Below are positions 18,119 to 28,300 of a stretch of DNA of 64,000 bases, piece after piece. The stretch is from Anabaena cylindrica PCC 7122 (lineage in GTDB: Bacteria > Cyanobacteriota > Cyanobacteriia > Cyanobacteriales > Nostocaceae), in contig NC_019771.1 of NCBI RefSeq assembly GCF_000317695.1, positions 4,144,001 to 4,208,000 on the forward strand, written 5' to 3'. Each line of letters opens with the position of its first letter. Within the stretch, counting starts at the first letter, position 1. The position numbers and the translations under genes are program-made. The notes below the pieces were generated by a model that saw only the letters and a list, made by a program, of their open reading frames with translations, made no database searches and was not told the origin of the DNA.

Positions 18119-20938
18119 GTGCCTGATTTACTTATGTATAAAATGATTTTTGACAGTCACGAAACCCTTTTGGTAGTGATCTCATTTATCATTACCGTGA
18201 TAGCTTTTTATACAGATGTAAAGTTGGCGGGGAAGGTTACACTGAAATCATCGCTGCGGATCTTCATTGGTTCTGTAGCAATAGGTGCTGGTATTTGGTC
18301 AATCAGTGAGCAATCATCAAATTATTGGTTGGGAATTCAAATTAGTATTGCTATCCTACTTATACTAGTTGGGACTTTAGTTACTTTAATATTATATCGA
18401 CAATATACAGACCAATTAATCCGACAAAAACCATTACAAGAAAGCGAAAAACTTTTTCGCTCACTAATTCGGGAAATGCCTGTAGGTGTATTGCTTTTAG
18501 ATGCAGAGGGTAAAATAATTTTGAGCAACCACGTTGCTAGAGAACTGCTGTTACTAACAGAGGCAGATTTACAAAATAAAAGTATTTTTGCACTCAATTG
18601 GCAAATGCTAGACAAAGATGGTAAACCCTTAACCTCTAAAACTTTACCTATCAGAGAAGCCCTTACCCAACAGCAACCTGTACGTAATTATGTAATTGGT
18701 TTATCTCACAATTCTGCAACCAATATACTCTGGTTATTATTAAATATTGATCCACAAATATCTAAACAGAAAAAGTTAGAGCGTTTAGTTTGCACTTTCA
18801 GCAATATCACCCCAGAAAAACAAGCTCAAGAAGCATTACAAAAAAGTGCAGAACGAGAAAAAGCATTAGCGATAGCAATTCGCAGAATGCGACAAACATT
18901 AGATATCAAAACCATTTTTGCCGCTACCACCTCGGAATTACGGCAAGTTATCCATTGCGATCGCGTTGTTGTTTATGGTTTTAATTCTGACTGGAGTGGA
19001 GAATTCATTGCTGAATCTGTAGGTATGGGCTGGATTTCTTTATGGGAAGAACAAAATAATAATGCCCAACTACAGAAAAATGCACTATCAAACGAAAGGT
19101 GTGTAGTCAGAGATTTTAATAGTAATAATGAAGATGACGCTAATAAAAATTCCATATTAGTCAAAGATACTTATCTCCAACAAACCCAAGGTGGTATTTA
19201 TAGCCAAGGAACGAGTTACCGAATTGTAGAAGATATTTATCAAGCAGGATTTGACGATTGTTATATTCAACTTTTAGAGCAATTTCAAGCTAGAGCTTAT
19301 ATTATTGTACCAATTTTTTCTAGCAATAAACTTTGGGGTTTATTGGCAATTTATCAAAATTCTGTTCCCCGACAATGGCAGGAATCCGAAGTCAATATAG
19401 TCGTGCAAATTGGCAATCAATTAGGGGTTGCACTGCAACAAGCTGAATTATTAGAACGGACTCAAAAACAATCAATAGCACTGCAACAAGCTCTGTTAGA
19501 TGCTGATGCTGCGAACCGCGCTAAATCAGAATTCTTGGCGAATATGAGCCATGAATTGAGAACTCCACTAAATGCTATTCTTGGTTTTACACATATATTG
19601 AGCCGTGACAATTCTTTATCTACAGAACATCAAGAAGAAATAGGAATTATTAATCGGGCTGGTGAACATTTGCTGACACTAATTAATGACATTCTCGAAA
19701 TGTCTAAAATTGAGGCAGGTAGAACCATACTCAACGAAAACAGCTTTAATTTAATAGTGTTTATAGAAAATTTACAAAAAATGTTGCAATTAAAAGCCGA
19801 ATCTAAGGGGTTGCAACTCATCTTTAATTATGATCAATCTCTACCTCTCTATGTGCGTACTGATGAAGGTAAATTGCGGCAAATTTTGCTCAATTTATTA
19901 GGAAATGCCATTAAATTTACAACTAACGGTAGTGTTGAGTTGAGAGTCAAAGCTAGATTTTTGAAGCAAAAAGAAAATCTGAAAAATGAAAAATTAGCTA
20001 ACTCTTACAACATTAGCTTTGAAGTAGAAGATACTGGCCATGGTATTGCAAGCGAAGAAATTAACTCAATATTTGAACCTTTTAAACAAACAGTAAAAGG
20101 TATCCAATATCAACAGGGTACAGGATTAGGATTAGCTATTAGTCGCAAATATGTACAGCTAATGGGAGGAGATATTCAAGTTAGCAGTCGTCTCGGTTTG
20201 GGCAGTTTATTTCTGTTTGAGATTCCAATTTACGAAGCTAGTGCTAACGAAATTCCCGTCCGCAAACTAAATTGTAAACCTATCTCTTTAGCACCTAATC
20301 AACCAGAATACCGCATTTTAATTGCTGATGATGTCAAAGATAGCCGTTTATTATTAGCTAAATTGCTAAGAGGAGTAGGTTTTAGTATTCGTGAATCTGA
20401 AAATGGACAAGAGGCAGTTAATGATTGGCAGAATTGGCAACCTCATCTAATTTTTATGGATATGCGAATGCCTGTAATGGATGGTTTTTTAGCTACACAA
20501 CAAATTAAAGCTACACCACAAGGTCAAGCTACTAAAATTGTGGCTTTAACTGCCAGTGCTTTTGAAGAAAATCGCCAAACTATTTTAGCTTCTGGTTGTG
20601 ATGATTTTGTTGCTAAACCTTTCCGAGAGGAAATTTTATTAGAGAAGATTAGCCAGCACATAGGAGTGCAATATATATATACAAATGATGAGATTATTGA
20701 ATCTCATCACCAAGAAAAAGTTTCAGAAGCACAAGTAGTTTTACTTTTATTAAAAATGTCTGGTGAATGGCGGCAGCATTTAAATTTTGCTGCTTCTCAA
20801 TGTAGTGATGAAAATGTTTTAGAATTAATTACACAAATAACTCCAGAAAATCAGATTTTAGCTACTACTCTGAGGGAATTAGCACTCAATTTTCAATTCA
20901 AAAAAATAATGCAATTAACCCAGATTAATAATGAGTAA
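18119..20938 (+). CDS. Hybrid sensor histidine kinase with PAS and cyanobacteriochrome-like GAF domains
   Basis: The protein has 939 residues. Two or three N-terminal membrane helices (about 17-93) are followed by a PAS domain (109-230) and a GAF domain (260-445). The kinase part has HisKA with phospho-acceptor His478 in NMSHELRTP, then HATPase_c (N box N596, DTGHG, GTGLGLA). A receiver domain has Asp781 (FMDMRMP) and acid pair D737/D738, followed by a 90-residue helical tail. The GAF resembles red/green cyanobacteriochromes (VYGFNSDWSGEF, KDTYLQQTQGG, YQAGFDDCYIQLLEQF), with a cysteine at 381 where bilin attaches. However, Tyr replaces the usual His after it, and Val replaces the lid Trp. 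The start could instead be ATG 18134 (residue 6). Confidence 0.88.
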   Translation: MPDLLMYKMIFDSHETLLVVISFIITVIAFYTDVKLAGKVTLKSSLRIFIGSVAIGAGIWSISEQSSNYWLGIQISIAILLILVGTLVTLILYRQYTDQLIRQKPLQESEKLFRSLIREMPVGVLLLDAEGKIILSNHVARELLLLTEADLQNKSIFALNWQMLDKDGKPLTSKTLPIREALTQQQPVRNYVIGLSHNSATNILWLLLNIDPQISKQKKLERLVCTFSNITPEKQAQEALQKSAEREKALAIAIRRMRQTLDIKTIFAATTSELRQVIHCDRVVVYGFNSDWSGEFIAESVGMGWISLWEEQNNNAQLQKNALSNERCVVRDFNSNNEDDANKNSILVKDTYLQQTQGGIYSQGTSYRIVEDIYQAGFDDCYIQLLEQFQARAYIIVPIFSSNKLWGLLAIYQNSVPRQWQESEVNIVVQIGNQLGVALQQAELLERTQKQSIALQQALLDADAANRAKSEFLANMSHELRTPLNAILGFTHILSRDNSLSTEHQEEIGIINRAGEHLLTLINDILEMSKIEAGRTILNENSFNLIVFIENLQKMLQLKAESKGLQLIFNYDQSLPLYVRTDEGKLRQILLNLLGNAIKFTTNGSVELRVKARFLKQKENLKNEKLANSYNISFEVEDTGHGIASEEINSIFEPFKQTVKGIQYQQGTGLGLAISRKYVQLMGGDIQVSSRLGLGSLFLFEIPIYEASANEIPVRKLNCKPISLAPNQPEYRILIADDVKDSRLLLAKLLRGVGFSIRESENGQEAVNDWQNWQPHLIFMDMRMPVMDGFLATQQIKATPQGQATKIVALTASAFEENRQTILASGCDDFVAKPFREEILLEKISQHIGVQYIYTNDEIIESHHQEKVSEAQVVLLLLKMSGEWRQHLNFAASQCSDENVLELITQITPENQILATTLRELALNFQFKKIMQLTQINNE

Positions 20939-21159
20939 AATATCTGCTATTAGCTCAATTGCGAAATTTTGGCTGCGATTGCGGTCAGGGTGATCTATTT
21001 TCTCAACTTTTAGCGGCTAAATCAGTTTTGGATTTACTTGCTTCTGCATCAAAGTCGTGATTAATTACAGTAGATTGCAGATAAATGAGTTACAGAGTCT
21101 AAATTCACAGCCATACATCAAGCCAGTTTCACTTCTGACTCCTAACTCCGGCTATATCT

Positions 21160-22068
21160 TCAGTCAGCTTCACTTTCTAGTTGATCACCTCGTTCTAATT
21201 CCCACAGAATTTGATTACCTTCACGTCGTACCCGTGAAACTATCCAGTTGCGCCAACGCCACTGGTCTCCCCGACTGGTGACGGCACTGGCGTGGACATC
21301 CATCAGGTCTGCTAGTTCAGAACTAGTGATTAAGTAGCCTTTTTCAGAAATTTCGTCAGCAATCCGCAGAGTTTCAACCAAGTTGCGAAGTTGTAAAACT
21401 CTCATTTCAGAAGGTTTTTCATCGGTTGTAGTTGCAGCTGATGCTGTAGATGGTTCCATAGTGGTTGTGTCTGATGGAAAAGTACTGCTTTCGAGAATGT
21501 TTTTGTTAATTTTTGTGGAGTTTATTGCAGAATCAGATCCTTTTATTACATTTAGTTCCTTCGTGTTGGGTAAAGTTTGGTAAACATTTCCAGAGGATAA
21601 TTGTTGAAGAGATGGGATTTTGCCGCTGGCAAAGGAGCGAGCAATCACATCACAACGTTCGTTACCTATGTTACCAGAATGTCCGCGCACGTGTTGCCAT
21701 TTTACGAGTCGGCTGTTGAGTTGGTCGAGGGTTTCTAAAAGGTCTTGGTTTTGGACTGGGTTGCCATCTGACTTTTTCCAGCCTTTCTTTTTCCAGCCTG
21801 GCATCCATTTGGTAACGGAGTTGATCAGATATTCGCTATCGGTGTAGAGGGTGATGGGTTGAGTTTGTCCAGATGTTTCCAGAAATTCCAAGGCTGCGAT
21901 CGCTGCTTGCATTTCCATTTTATTATTGGTGGTATGGCTCGATGCATCTCCCATTTCGTGAATTGAGCCATCTTGGAAGTAGACAACGACACCCCAACCT
22001 CCAGGTCCAGGGTTGCCGGTGCAAGCACCATCTGTATATATGCTTTGAATTATGGGTTGAGTAGACAT
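21160..22068 (-). CDS. rnhA: Ribonuclease HI with C-terminal extension
   Basis: The protein has 302 residues, about twice the length of simple RNase HI. Residues 7-150 form the RNase H domain with the full acidic set: Asp13 (YTDGACTGNPGPGG), Glu52 (MEMQAAIAAL), Asp77 (YTDSEYL) and Asp140 (NERCDVIA), plus His130. It degrades RNA in RNA/DNA hybrids. After a Ser/Thr-rich linker, the last ~80 residues (VLQLRNLVETLRIADEISEK... ITSSELADLMDVHASAV) look like a small helix-turn-helix domain that could help bind nucleic acid. The start is ATG 22068. Confidence 0.9.
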   Translation of the reverse strand: MSTQPIIQSIYTDGACTGNPGPGGWGVVVYFQDGSIHEMGDASSHTTNNKMEMQAAIAALEFLETSGQTQPITLYTDSEYLINSVTKWMPGWKKKGWKKSDGNPVQNQDLLETLDQLNSRLVKWQHVRGHSGNIGNERCDVIARSFASGKIPSLQQLSSGNVYQTLPNTKELNVIKGSDSAINSTKINKNILESSTFPSDTTTMEPSTASAATTTDEKPSEMRVLQLRNLVETLRIADEISEKGYLITSSELADLMDVHASAVTSRGDQWRWRNWIVSRVRREGNQILWELERGDQLESEAD

Positions 22069-22105
22069 GGTAATAATGGAATCGCAAAGAAGATAAAGGA
22101 AAGGG

Positions 22106-22240
22106 TTAGCGACGAATTTGAGTCAATAATATCCAGGCTATTATACTGACAATCACTCCAGTTAGAATGCTGAAGTAAAAGGTGGGGTGATGATATGACG
22201 CTTCTCGGTTGAGTGAGACACCTGTGATCGCGTACAGTGC
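22106..22240 (-). pseudogene. Possible small single-TM protein without a normal start codon
   Basis: The minus-strand frame between two stops reads ALYAITGVSLNREASYHH, then PTFYFSILTGVIVSIIAWIL, then LTQIRR. This is a coherent short protein with a polar N-terminus, one membrane helix and a basic end. No ATG, GTG or TTG lies in frame after the upstream TAA at 22241-22243. It is either a decayed gene or one using a non-standard start. The family is not recognised. It sits 38 bp upstream of rnhA on the same strand. Confidence 0.3.
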
Positions 22241-22288
22241 TTAGTAGGAATCCAATACTTATCGGTTAAGCTCAAAAAATGAAACTAC

Positions 22289-22387
22289 GTAGGTTGGTTT
22301 GTTCGCTTTCTTCTTTGCGAAGCAATGGAACAAAACCCAACATTTACAGGTATTTATTGGGTTTCACTATCGTTCAATCCAACCTAC
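22289..22387. repeat. 99-bp inverted-repeat element
   Basis: The element is bounded by GTAGGTTGG (22289-22297) and CCAACCTAC (22379-22387), perfect 9-bp inverted ends. Inside, AAAACCCAACA and TTGGGTTTC blocks are similar to the GGTTGGGTTGAGGAACG repeats near 9.7 and 10.1 kb. It is non-coding. Confidence 0.55.
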
Positions 22388-22541
22388 AAAAACTGATGGT
22401 TTACAAAAAATAAAATCAGAAAATATAATATTTTAAAATTATTAAATAATCCTATGTTTTATCCTTTAAAAAATCCGGCATTTTTCAGAAATTTTACTTT
22501 TGCATACATATCATAAACAAAAGGAAACCCCAGAAGATTAA

Positions 22542-22778
22542 CTGCTGCTGGCGGTAAGGAAAGAAACATTAATCAGAACAGGTAACGCTGCTGCGTCCAA
22601 AATTAGTCACGCTCATATCTTGCTGAAGGCAGATGTAAATAATCCAGATGGGGGATGGAAAGATCAAGCTATCGGCGACGTTTTCAAAATTAGTACCAGA
22701 ACGATTGAACGTTTCCGGCAGAGGTTTGTGGAAGAAAGTTTAGAGAATGCCCTTGTACCTCATCCAATTAGTTCTTGA
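22542..22778 (+). pseudogene. IS630-type transposase N-terminal remnant
   Basis: After an in-frame TAA the plus strand encodes RKETLIRTGNAAASKISHAH, then ILLKADVNNPDGGWKDQAIG, then DVFKISTRTIERFRQRFVEE and a stop. This is the helix-turn-helix (winged-helix) N-terminal region of IS630/ISNpu-type transposases. There is no start codon and the DDE catalytic half is absent. It is a dead fragment of an insertion sequence. Confidence 0.75.
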
Positions 22779-22905
22779 CAGACTATTAGTTTATTTACTA
22801 CTTGCTTTATTCGGAAAGTGACAGAAGAGGGATAGGATTGCTATATCTAAAGCAAACAAAAACTCCTGCTTGTTTAGACAATGCAAGAGTTAGTTTTTGT
22901 TGCAA

Positions 22906-23012
22906 TTATTTAGTTAAACCGTCATATCTATTGGGATCTTTTTTCTCCTTTTTGTCTTTGGGATCTTTTTTAGGCTTCTTAGCTTCTTTGTTACCTTTTT
23001 TTCCTTAGACAT
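22906..23012 (-). pseudogene. Small Lys-rich protein gene with a one-base frameshift in an A run
   Basis: ATG 23012 follows a good ribosome-binding site (GGGAGAAG, 5 bases away) and begins MSKEKK. The frame then runs into a run of seven A residues. One additional A would give a coherent acidic/Lys-rich peptide: GNKEAKKPKKDPKDKKEKKD, then PNRYDGLTK and a stop at 22906. NKEAKKPKK is a recurrent motif of small bacterial proteins, so the shifted frame is probably the real one. The cause is a mutation, a sequencing slip or slippage at the A run. Confidence 0.5.
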
Positions 23013-23271
23013 GAATCTTCTCCCAGTAAGTTAATCTGTCAAAGCCTCTACATTCTGCTGTTAAGAAATTAGGGTGTAGCTTACCTAATATTCTTTTCAA
23101 ACAGAAGGCAAAGTATTAGACACTTATGCAACTAACTACCATTATAGAATGTTATTTAATTTTATGACTGAGTTAGTTAGCTACTACACAAAACGTAGTC
23201 AGACGTAATTTGATATAAAACAAAGCTAATTCCTTTCATTACCAAGGAATAAGGACATTTATAAGCCTTTT

Positions 23272-23730
23272 TTATTTCACTGGTTGCAGTTTTGTCACTT
23301 TAAGTTTATATGTACCCACTCCAGTTTCCCCAAAAGAACGGACGCGAACGATGTAGGTTCCTGTTTCGTTGATGCGAGCAAATAAGAGAGAATTGCTAGT
23401 ACCATCTGGTCCATCATCATTTTCTGACACTGTTGAACCATCAGGTGCTAATAGTGTAATAATGCTGTCAAAGTTTTCTGACGATAAATCAATTGCTAGA
23501 TTATCACCTTTATTTAACTTCACTGTGTAATCACGAGCAAATCCACCTTGACCTGTGGGAATATCATTGATTGATAAAGTATCAGTAAGTTCTATATTAC
23601 TATTTAAAGGAATGGGACTATACAAATAATTTTTTTGAGCAAAAGCTGTATTGATGCTAATACCTATAGCTAGTATGGAAGCAGGAGGGATAATAATTTT
23701 TTGTAAAGCCGCTGCAAAAACTATACTCAT
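23272..23730 (-). CDS. Exported protein with bacterial pre-peptidase C-terminal (PPC) domain
   Basis: The protein has 152 residues. A hydrophobic N-terminus ending INTAFA is a signal peptide (about 1-31). It is followed by one PPC domain (about 55-148) with the diagnostic blocks DYTVKLNKGDNLAIDLSSE, FDSIITLLAPDGSTVSENDD and ARINETGTYIVRVRSF. PPC domains are beta-sandwiches usually attached to secreted proteases; here the domain stands alone. The role is unknown. Confidence 0.82.
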   Translation of the reverse strand: MSIVFAAALQKIIIPPASILAIGISINTAFAQKNYLYSPIPLNSNIELTDTLSINDIPTGQGGFARDYTVKLNKGDNLAIDLSSENFDSIITLLAPDGSTVSENDDGPDGTSNSLLFARINETGTYIVRVRSFGETGVGTYKLKVTKLQPVK

Positions 23731-23808
23731 AAATTAAAATAGTGTTGCCAAAAATACAGTGTAATTTCGTTAATTATAGATTTCTCAGACAGGATTTGCC
23801 CATCAACT

Positions 23809-24477
23809 CTAGGTTGATCTATCTTTGATGGTAATGGCAACAGCAGCTAACCCAAGGACAGATATGCCATTTTGATTGAGTGCAGACACAGCAGATTTGG
23901 CGGTTGCACCTGTTGTATAAATATCATCTACTAGTAGTACTGGTGCATTTGGATGACGACGAAAATCTGATCCTACAGAAAAAGCATCTGCGAGGTTGTT
24001 TTCTCGCTCGAAACCGGAAACGCTAAACTGCGCTTTTGTATCTTTAATTCTTTCTAACCCATTTAATTGTAGCTTTAAACCCGTTGTTTGACAGAATCCT
24101 TGAGCTATTAGTGCAGCTTGGTTATAACCTCTTTCTTTGAGTCTTTTGGGATGGAGTGGAATGGGTACAATTACAGGGTTTTGATTTGCTGATGGAGTAT
24201 GTAATAACCATGCTTCCCCTAAATAATTACCTAAAAGTCTGGCAATTTGGGGTTGATTGTCATATTTCATGGCAGCGATCGCTCTTTTTAACGCACCTCC
24301 ATAACTACCCAAACTAAATACTGGTAATGGTTGTTGCCATAAATAGTGAGGATTTTTGAGATGACAACTTTGCAGTTGCTTGGTACAATATTGACATAGT
24401 TCGCTTTCTGTGCTGCGTTGACATAAGGGGCAATTGGCTTGCAGAAAGAGATTTAGTAAGCTTTTGAATATGGTCAT
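23809..24477 (-). CDS. comF: ComF family phosphoribosyltransferase-like protein
   Basis: The protein has 222 residues. An N-terminal zinc-ribbon has CxxC pairs at residues 16/19 and 28/31. The central segment includes VPIPLHPKRLKERGYNQA. The C-terminal type I phosphoribosyltransferase loop is VLLVDDIYTTGAT. ComF proteins are linked to DNA uptake and natural transformation; pilT elsewhere in the window belongs to the same process. The enzymatic substrate is unknown. The next gene, on the same strand upstream, is a GNAT, 51 bp away. Confidence 0.88.
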   Translation of the reverse strand: MTIFKSLLNLFLQANCPLCQRSTESELCQYCTKQLQSCHLKNPHYLWQQPLPVFSLGSYGGALKRAIAAMKYDNQPQIARLLGNYLGEAWLLHTPSANQNPVIVPIPLHPKRLKERGYNQAALIAQGFCQTTGLKLQLNGLERIKDTKAQFSVSGFERENNLADAFSVGSDFRRHPNAPVLLVDDIYTTGATAKSAVSALNQNGISVLGLAAVAITIKDRST

Positions 24478-24528
24478 TGTGAAAAGAGAACAGGGAATAG
24501 GAAACAGGGTAAATCCTCCTAAATTTAT

Positions 24529-25041
24529 TTATGGGGTTGTATCCTTTTCTTTATTAGTCTGAAGGTATTTAACATAAATGCGATCGCACCTTTGTGTTTC
24601 TACTCCTGTGGTAGGGATGTAACCATTATTTTCATACAAAATGACGGCTTCTGTTAAGAAACTGGCGGTTTCTATCCAAATTTGCTGAAATCCACGGGAT
24701 ATGATCGCTGTTTCTAGCGCGTGTAACAAATATTTCCCTAAACCTAAACCGCGCACATTAGGTAAAAGATACATTTTGCGGATTTCTACGGCTTTTTCAC
24801 CCCGTTTAATAGGATAATATGCCCCTGTACCTACTATTTTATTTTGGTGTTCAATTACCCAAAATTCGCCCCCGGTAGCTAAATAACATTCTTCTATTTG
24901 CAATACATCTCTGTCCGCACCGTTAGGTTCCCAACCTAAACCATATTCTGATAGTACAAAACGAATGACTTCTGCGGCTTGTGTGCGATCATCGCTTTCC
25001 TGCCAATTACGAATTAAAAAATCTTGGTAATATTGTTTCAT
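24529..25041 (-). CDS. GNAT-family N-acetyltransferase
   Basis: The protein has 170 residues with the GNAT fold. Motif A, which binds acetyl-CoA, is RKMYLLPNVRGLGLGKYLL, preceded by the strand IVGTGAYYPIK and followed by IWIETASFLTEAVILYENNGY (motif B). The substrate is not predictable. It is closely followed by comF on the same strand, suggesting co-transcription. Confidence 0.85.
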   Translation of the reverse strand: MKQYYQDFLIRNWQESDDRTQAAEVIRFVLSEYGLGWEPNGADRDVLQIEECYLATGGEFWVIEHQNKIVGTGAYYPIKRGEKAVEIRKMYLLPNVRGLGLGKYLLHALETAIISRGFQQIWIETASFLTEAVILYENNGYIPTTGVETQRCDRIYVKYLQTNKEKDTTP

Positions 25042-25323
25042 GTCTGTTGAGGCTGGTAATGGGTAATTGGTAATCGGTAATTGGGAAAATAATTAGCAAA
25101 TTAGCTAGAATAAGTTTATTATTAAGTGATTATCCATAACTTATATTTTATATAATAATACTTATTTTAATGAGAATATTAGCCATAAACTATACAACTT
25201 GAATACATAATTTACAATTATAGGATACTATAAATCAAAATTCCCTCTTCTCAAGAGTTGCGAATATGCAAATAATTGATACACTTGTTCTTTCAGCCTA
25301 GTTACAAGTTGGGCAGCGCCTCT

Positions 25324-28300
25324 ATGGTGTACGTCAAGCGCGTTGAACTTACCAATTTTAAATCCTTCGGCGGTACTACTTCTGTCCCTTTGCTGCCGGG
25401 GTGTACTGTCATATCTGGGCCTAATGGTTCGGGTAAATCCAATATTCTCGATGCTTTGCTGTTTTGTTTGGGGCTGGCTAGTTCTAAGGGTATGCGGGCT
25501 GAACGTTTGCCGGATTTGGTAAATAATGCTCAAAAGCATAAGGGACGTTCGTCACTTGAAGCTAGTGTGACGGTGACTTTTGATTTGGGGGATGATGTCT
25601 CACGCAAAGGCGCAAAGGCGCAAAGTGAAGAGGCAGATGGGCAGGGTGCAGGGGGCAGGGGGGATGAGGAAGTTGGGGAAGTAAGAGAAGAGGAGAATAG
25701 TTCCCAGTCCCCAGTCCTCAATCCCCAGTCCCCAGTCCCCAGTCCCCAGTCCCCAAGAGAATGGAGTGTTACTCGACGGTTAAGGGTTACTCCTCAAGGG
25801 ACTTATACGTCGAATTATTATATCAATGGTGTTGGTTGTACTCTGACGGAGTTGCATGAGCAATTACAGGATTTGCGGGTTTATCCTGAAGGGTATAATG
25901 TGGTGTTGCAAGGTGATGTGACTAGCATTATCTCGATGAATGCGCGGGAACGTCGGGAAATTATTGATGAGTTGGCTGGGGTGGCTGCGTATGATCGAAG
26001 GATTATCCAAGCTAAGTCAACTTTGGATGAGGTGAAGGAAAAGGAAGATAGTTGTCGAATTATTGAGACTGAATTAACTGTACAACGCGATCGCTTGGCA
26101 CAAGATAAGGCTAAGGCGGAAAGATATCAAAAGCTAAAAACGGAGTTTGTACAGAAGCAGTCTTGGGAAGCGGTTCTATCTTGGCGTTCTCTGCAAGCAC
26201 AGCAGGAAAAGTTAACGGCGCAAATTCAAACAGGCGATCGCAATTTTACCGATTTTACTACTCAATTAACAACTGCTAATGCGGAAATTATTCAAAAAAC
26301 TGCTGAACTTGACGAACTCAATATCCGCGTTAAAGCTTTGGGAGAAGATGAACTTTTATCTGTACAGTCTCACCTCGCTACTCAAGAGGCTGAACGTAAA
26401 CAACTCCAGCGTCAACAACGAGATTTAGAAACGGCTTTACAAGAATCTGCAAGGCGTTTAATTCAAACTCAGCAAGAAATTCAGCAATATCAGTTGTCTC
26501 TCACTCAAGCTGTACAACAACAAAATGTTGAAACTTTGCAGGTGACGAATTTACAACAAGAACGAAATGACGCACAACAAGCTTTAGATTCTTCTCGTCA
26601 AGCAGCTGCAGAAATTGCGACTGCTTCGGAAGCGTGGGTACAGCAACAAACGGCATTAAATCGGCAAATTGAGACTTTGTTGCAAACTCTTGAACCCCAA
26701 CGCACTGAACAAGCACAACTACAAGAACGAAATACTCAGCTACAGCAACTTATTGAGGAACAATCTCAGCTAATTGCTACTTTAGAACCTGAATTGGCTC
26801 AAAAACAAGCTGAATGTGCAGGAGTGGAAACAGAATTTCATCGTTCTAGTGAACCTATCCAAAAATTAGCTGAAAATCTCGCTGCTACTGAACAAGAGTT
26901 ACAAATTCAACAAGAAACCCAAAAGCGTCTTTTGCAAGAACAGCGGGAAAAACAACGTCAATTAGATAAATTAGAAGCACAAACCCAGGCACAACAAGAG
27001 GTACAAGGGACACAGGCGAGTAAGGTAATTTTACAGTCAGGAATGCCTGGTTTATGTGGTTTGGTTGTGCAGTTGGGAACGGTAGATCCTCGTTATCAGT
27101 TGGCGTTAGAAATCTCTGCTGGTGGACGTTTGGGGCATATTGTAGTGGAAGATGATAGCATTGCTTCGGCAGGTATTGAACTCCTCAAACAAAAACGCGC
27201 CGGTAGAGCAACTTTTTTACCTTTGAATAAAATTAAAACATCGAAAGCTATTCAAGATGCAACTTTGCGTTATGCTGATGGCTTTGTTAATTATGCTGCT
27301 GATTTGGTGGAGTGCGATCGCCGTTATCGAGATGTGTTTAACTATGTTTTTGGTAATACGGTAGTTTTTGCCAGTCTCCCACAAGCGCGAAAACAGCTAG
27401 GTTTATATCGCATTGTCACTTTACAAGGGGAATTGTTAGAAACTAGCGGGGCGATGACTGGGGGAAGTAATACTCAGCGTTCAGCTTTGCGTTTTGGTAC
27501 GGGAGAACCTTCTGAATCTGAAGAAGTAGTAAATTTAAGAACTCGCTTGGTAGATATTGAACGCGTTTTAGAACGTTGTGGAGAAGCGATCGCTAATTTA
27601 GCCAGTCGGACTAAACTTCTGACGCTAGAACTGACGGAAACTCGCCAAGCAAGACGGGAACAGCAGTTAAAGTTGGAACAGTTGCAGAAAGATGTGAAGG
27701 CTTTGACAGCGCAATTAGAAGCTACACGCGCTCAACTTGCCCAAAATACTGAAAAATTCACCACTGCACAATCTCGTTTGCAAGTTTTAGATCGGGAATT
27801 ACCGGGACAAGAATCTCAACTGCAAGAATTAAGACATACATTGTCTGAGTTGGAATCTTCCCAAACCCCTAGCGAATGGCAACAAATCCAAGTAATCATT
27901 AAAACCCAAGAGCAACAATTACAACAAAAGGAAACTGCTTTAAGGGATTTACAACAACAATTAAAAAATCTCGAAAATCAACAACAGCGATTACAAGAAA
28001 AAATCCAAGAAGCAGAAACGCGGGTTTTAGAATATCAGCAAGAACAGTCAACTTTTAACAGTCAACAGTCAACAGTCAACAGTCAACTAGTAGAACTGAA
28101 TAATCAAATTAGTGCAATTCAAGTTAGTTTGAAGAAAATGGAGGAAAACTTAGGAGAAGAGAAGAAGAAAAGGGATATTACAGAAACCGAAGTGCGATCG
28201 CTTTTATTGCGTCAACAACAACTACAATGGGAAATTGAAAAACTCCAAGAAACCCAGGAAAAACGCCGGGAAGAACTAACAGCACTGCAAACCCAATTGC

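Noticed and set aside
22802..23008. Plus-strand frame of 68 codons ending in Phe/Leu-rich sequence
   Set aside because: It is antisense to the Lys-rich small gene (poly-Lys codons read backwards give Phe/Leu), which has the better ribosome-binding site and peptide.
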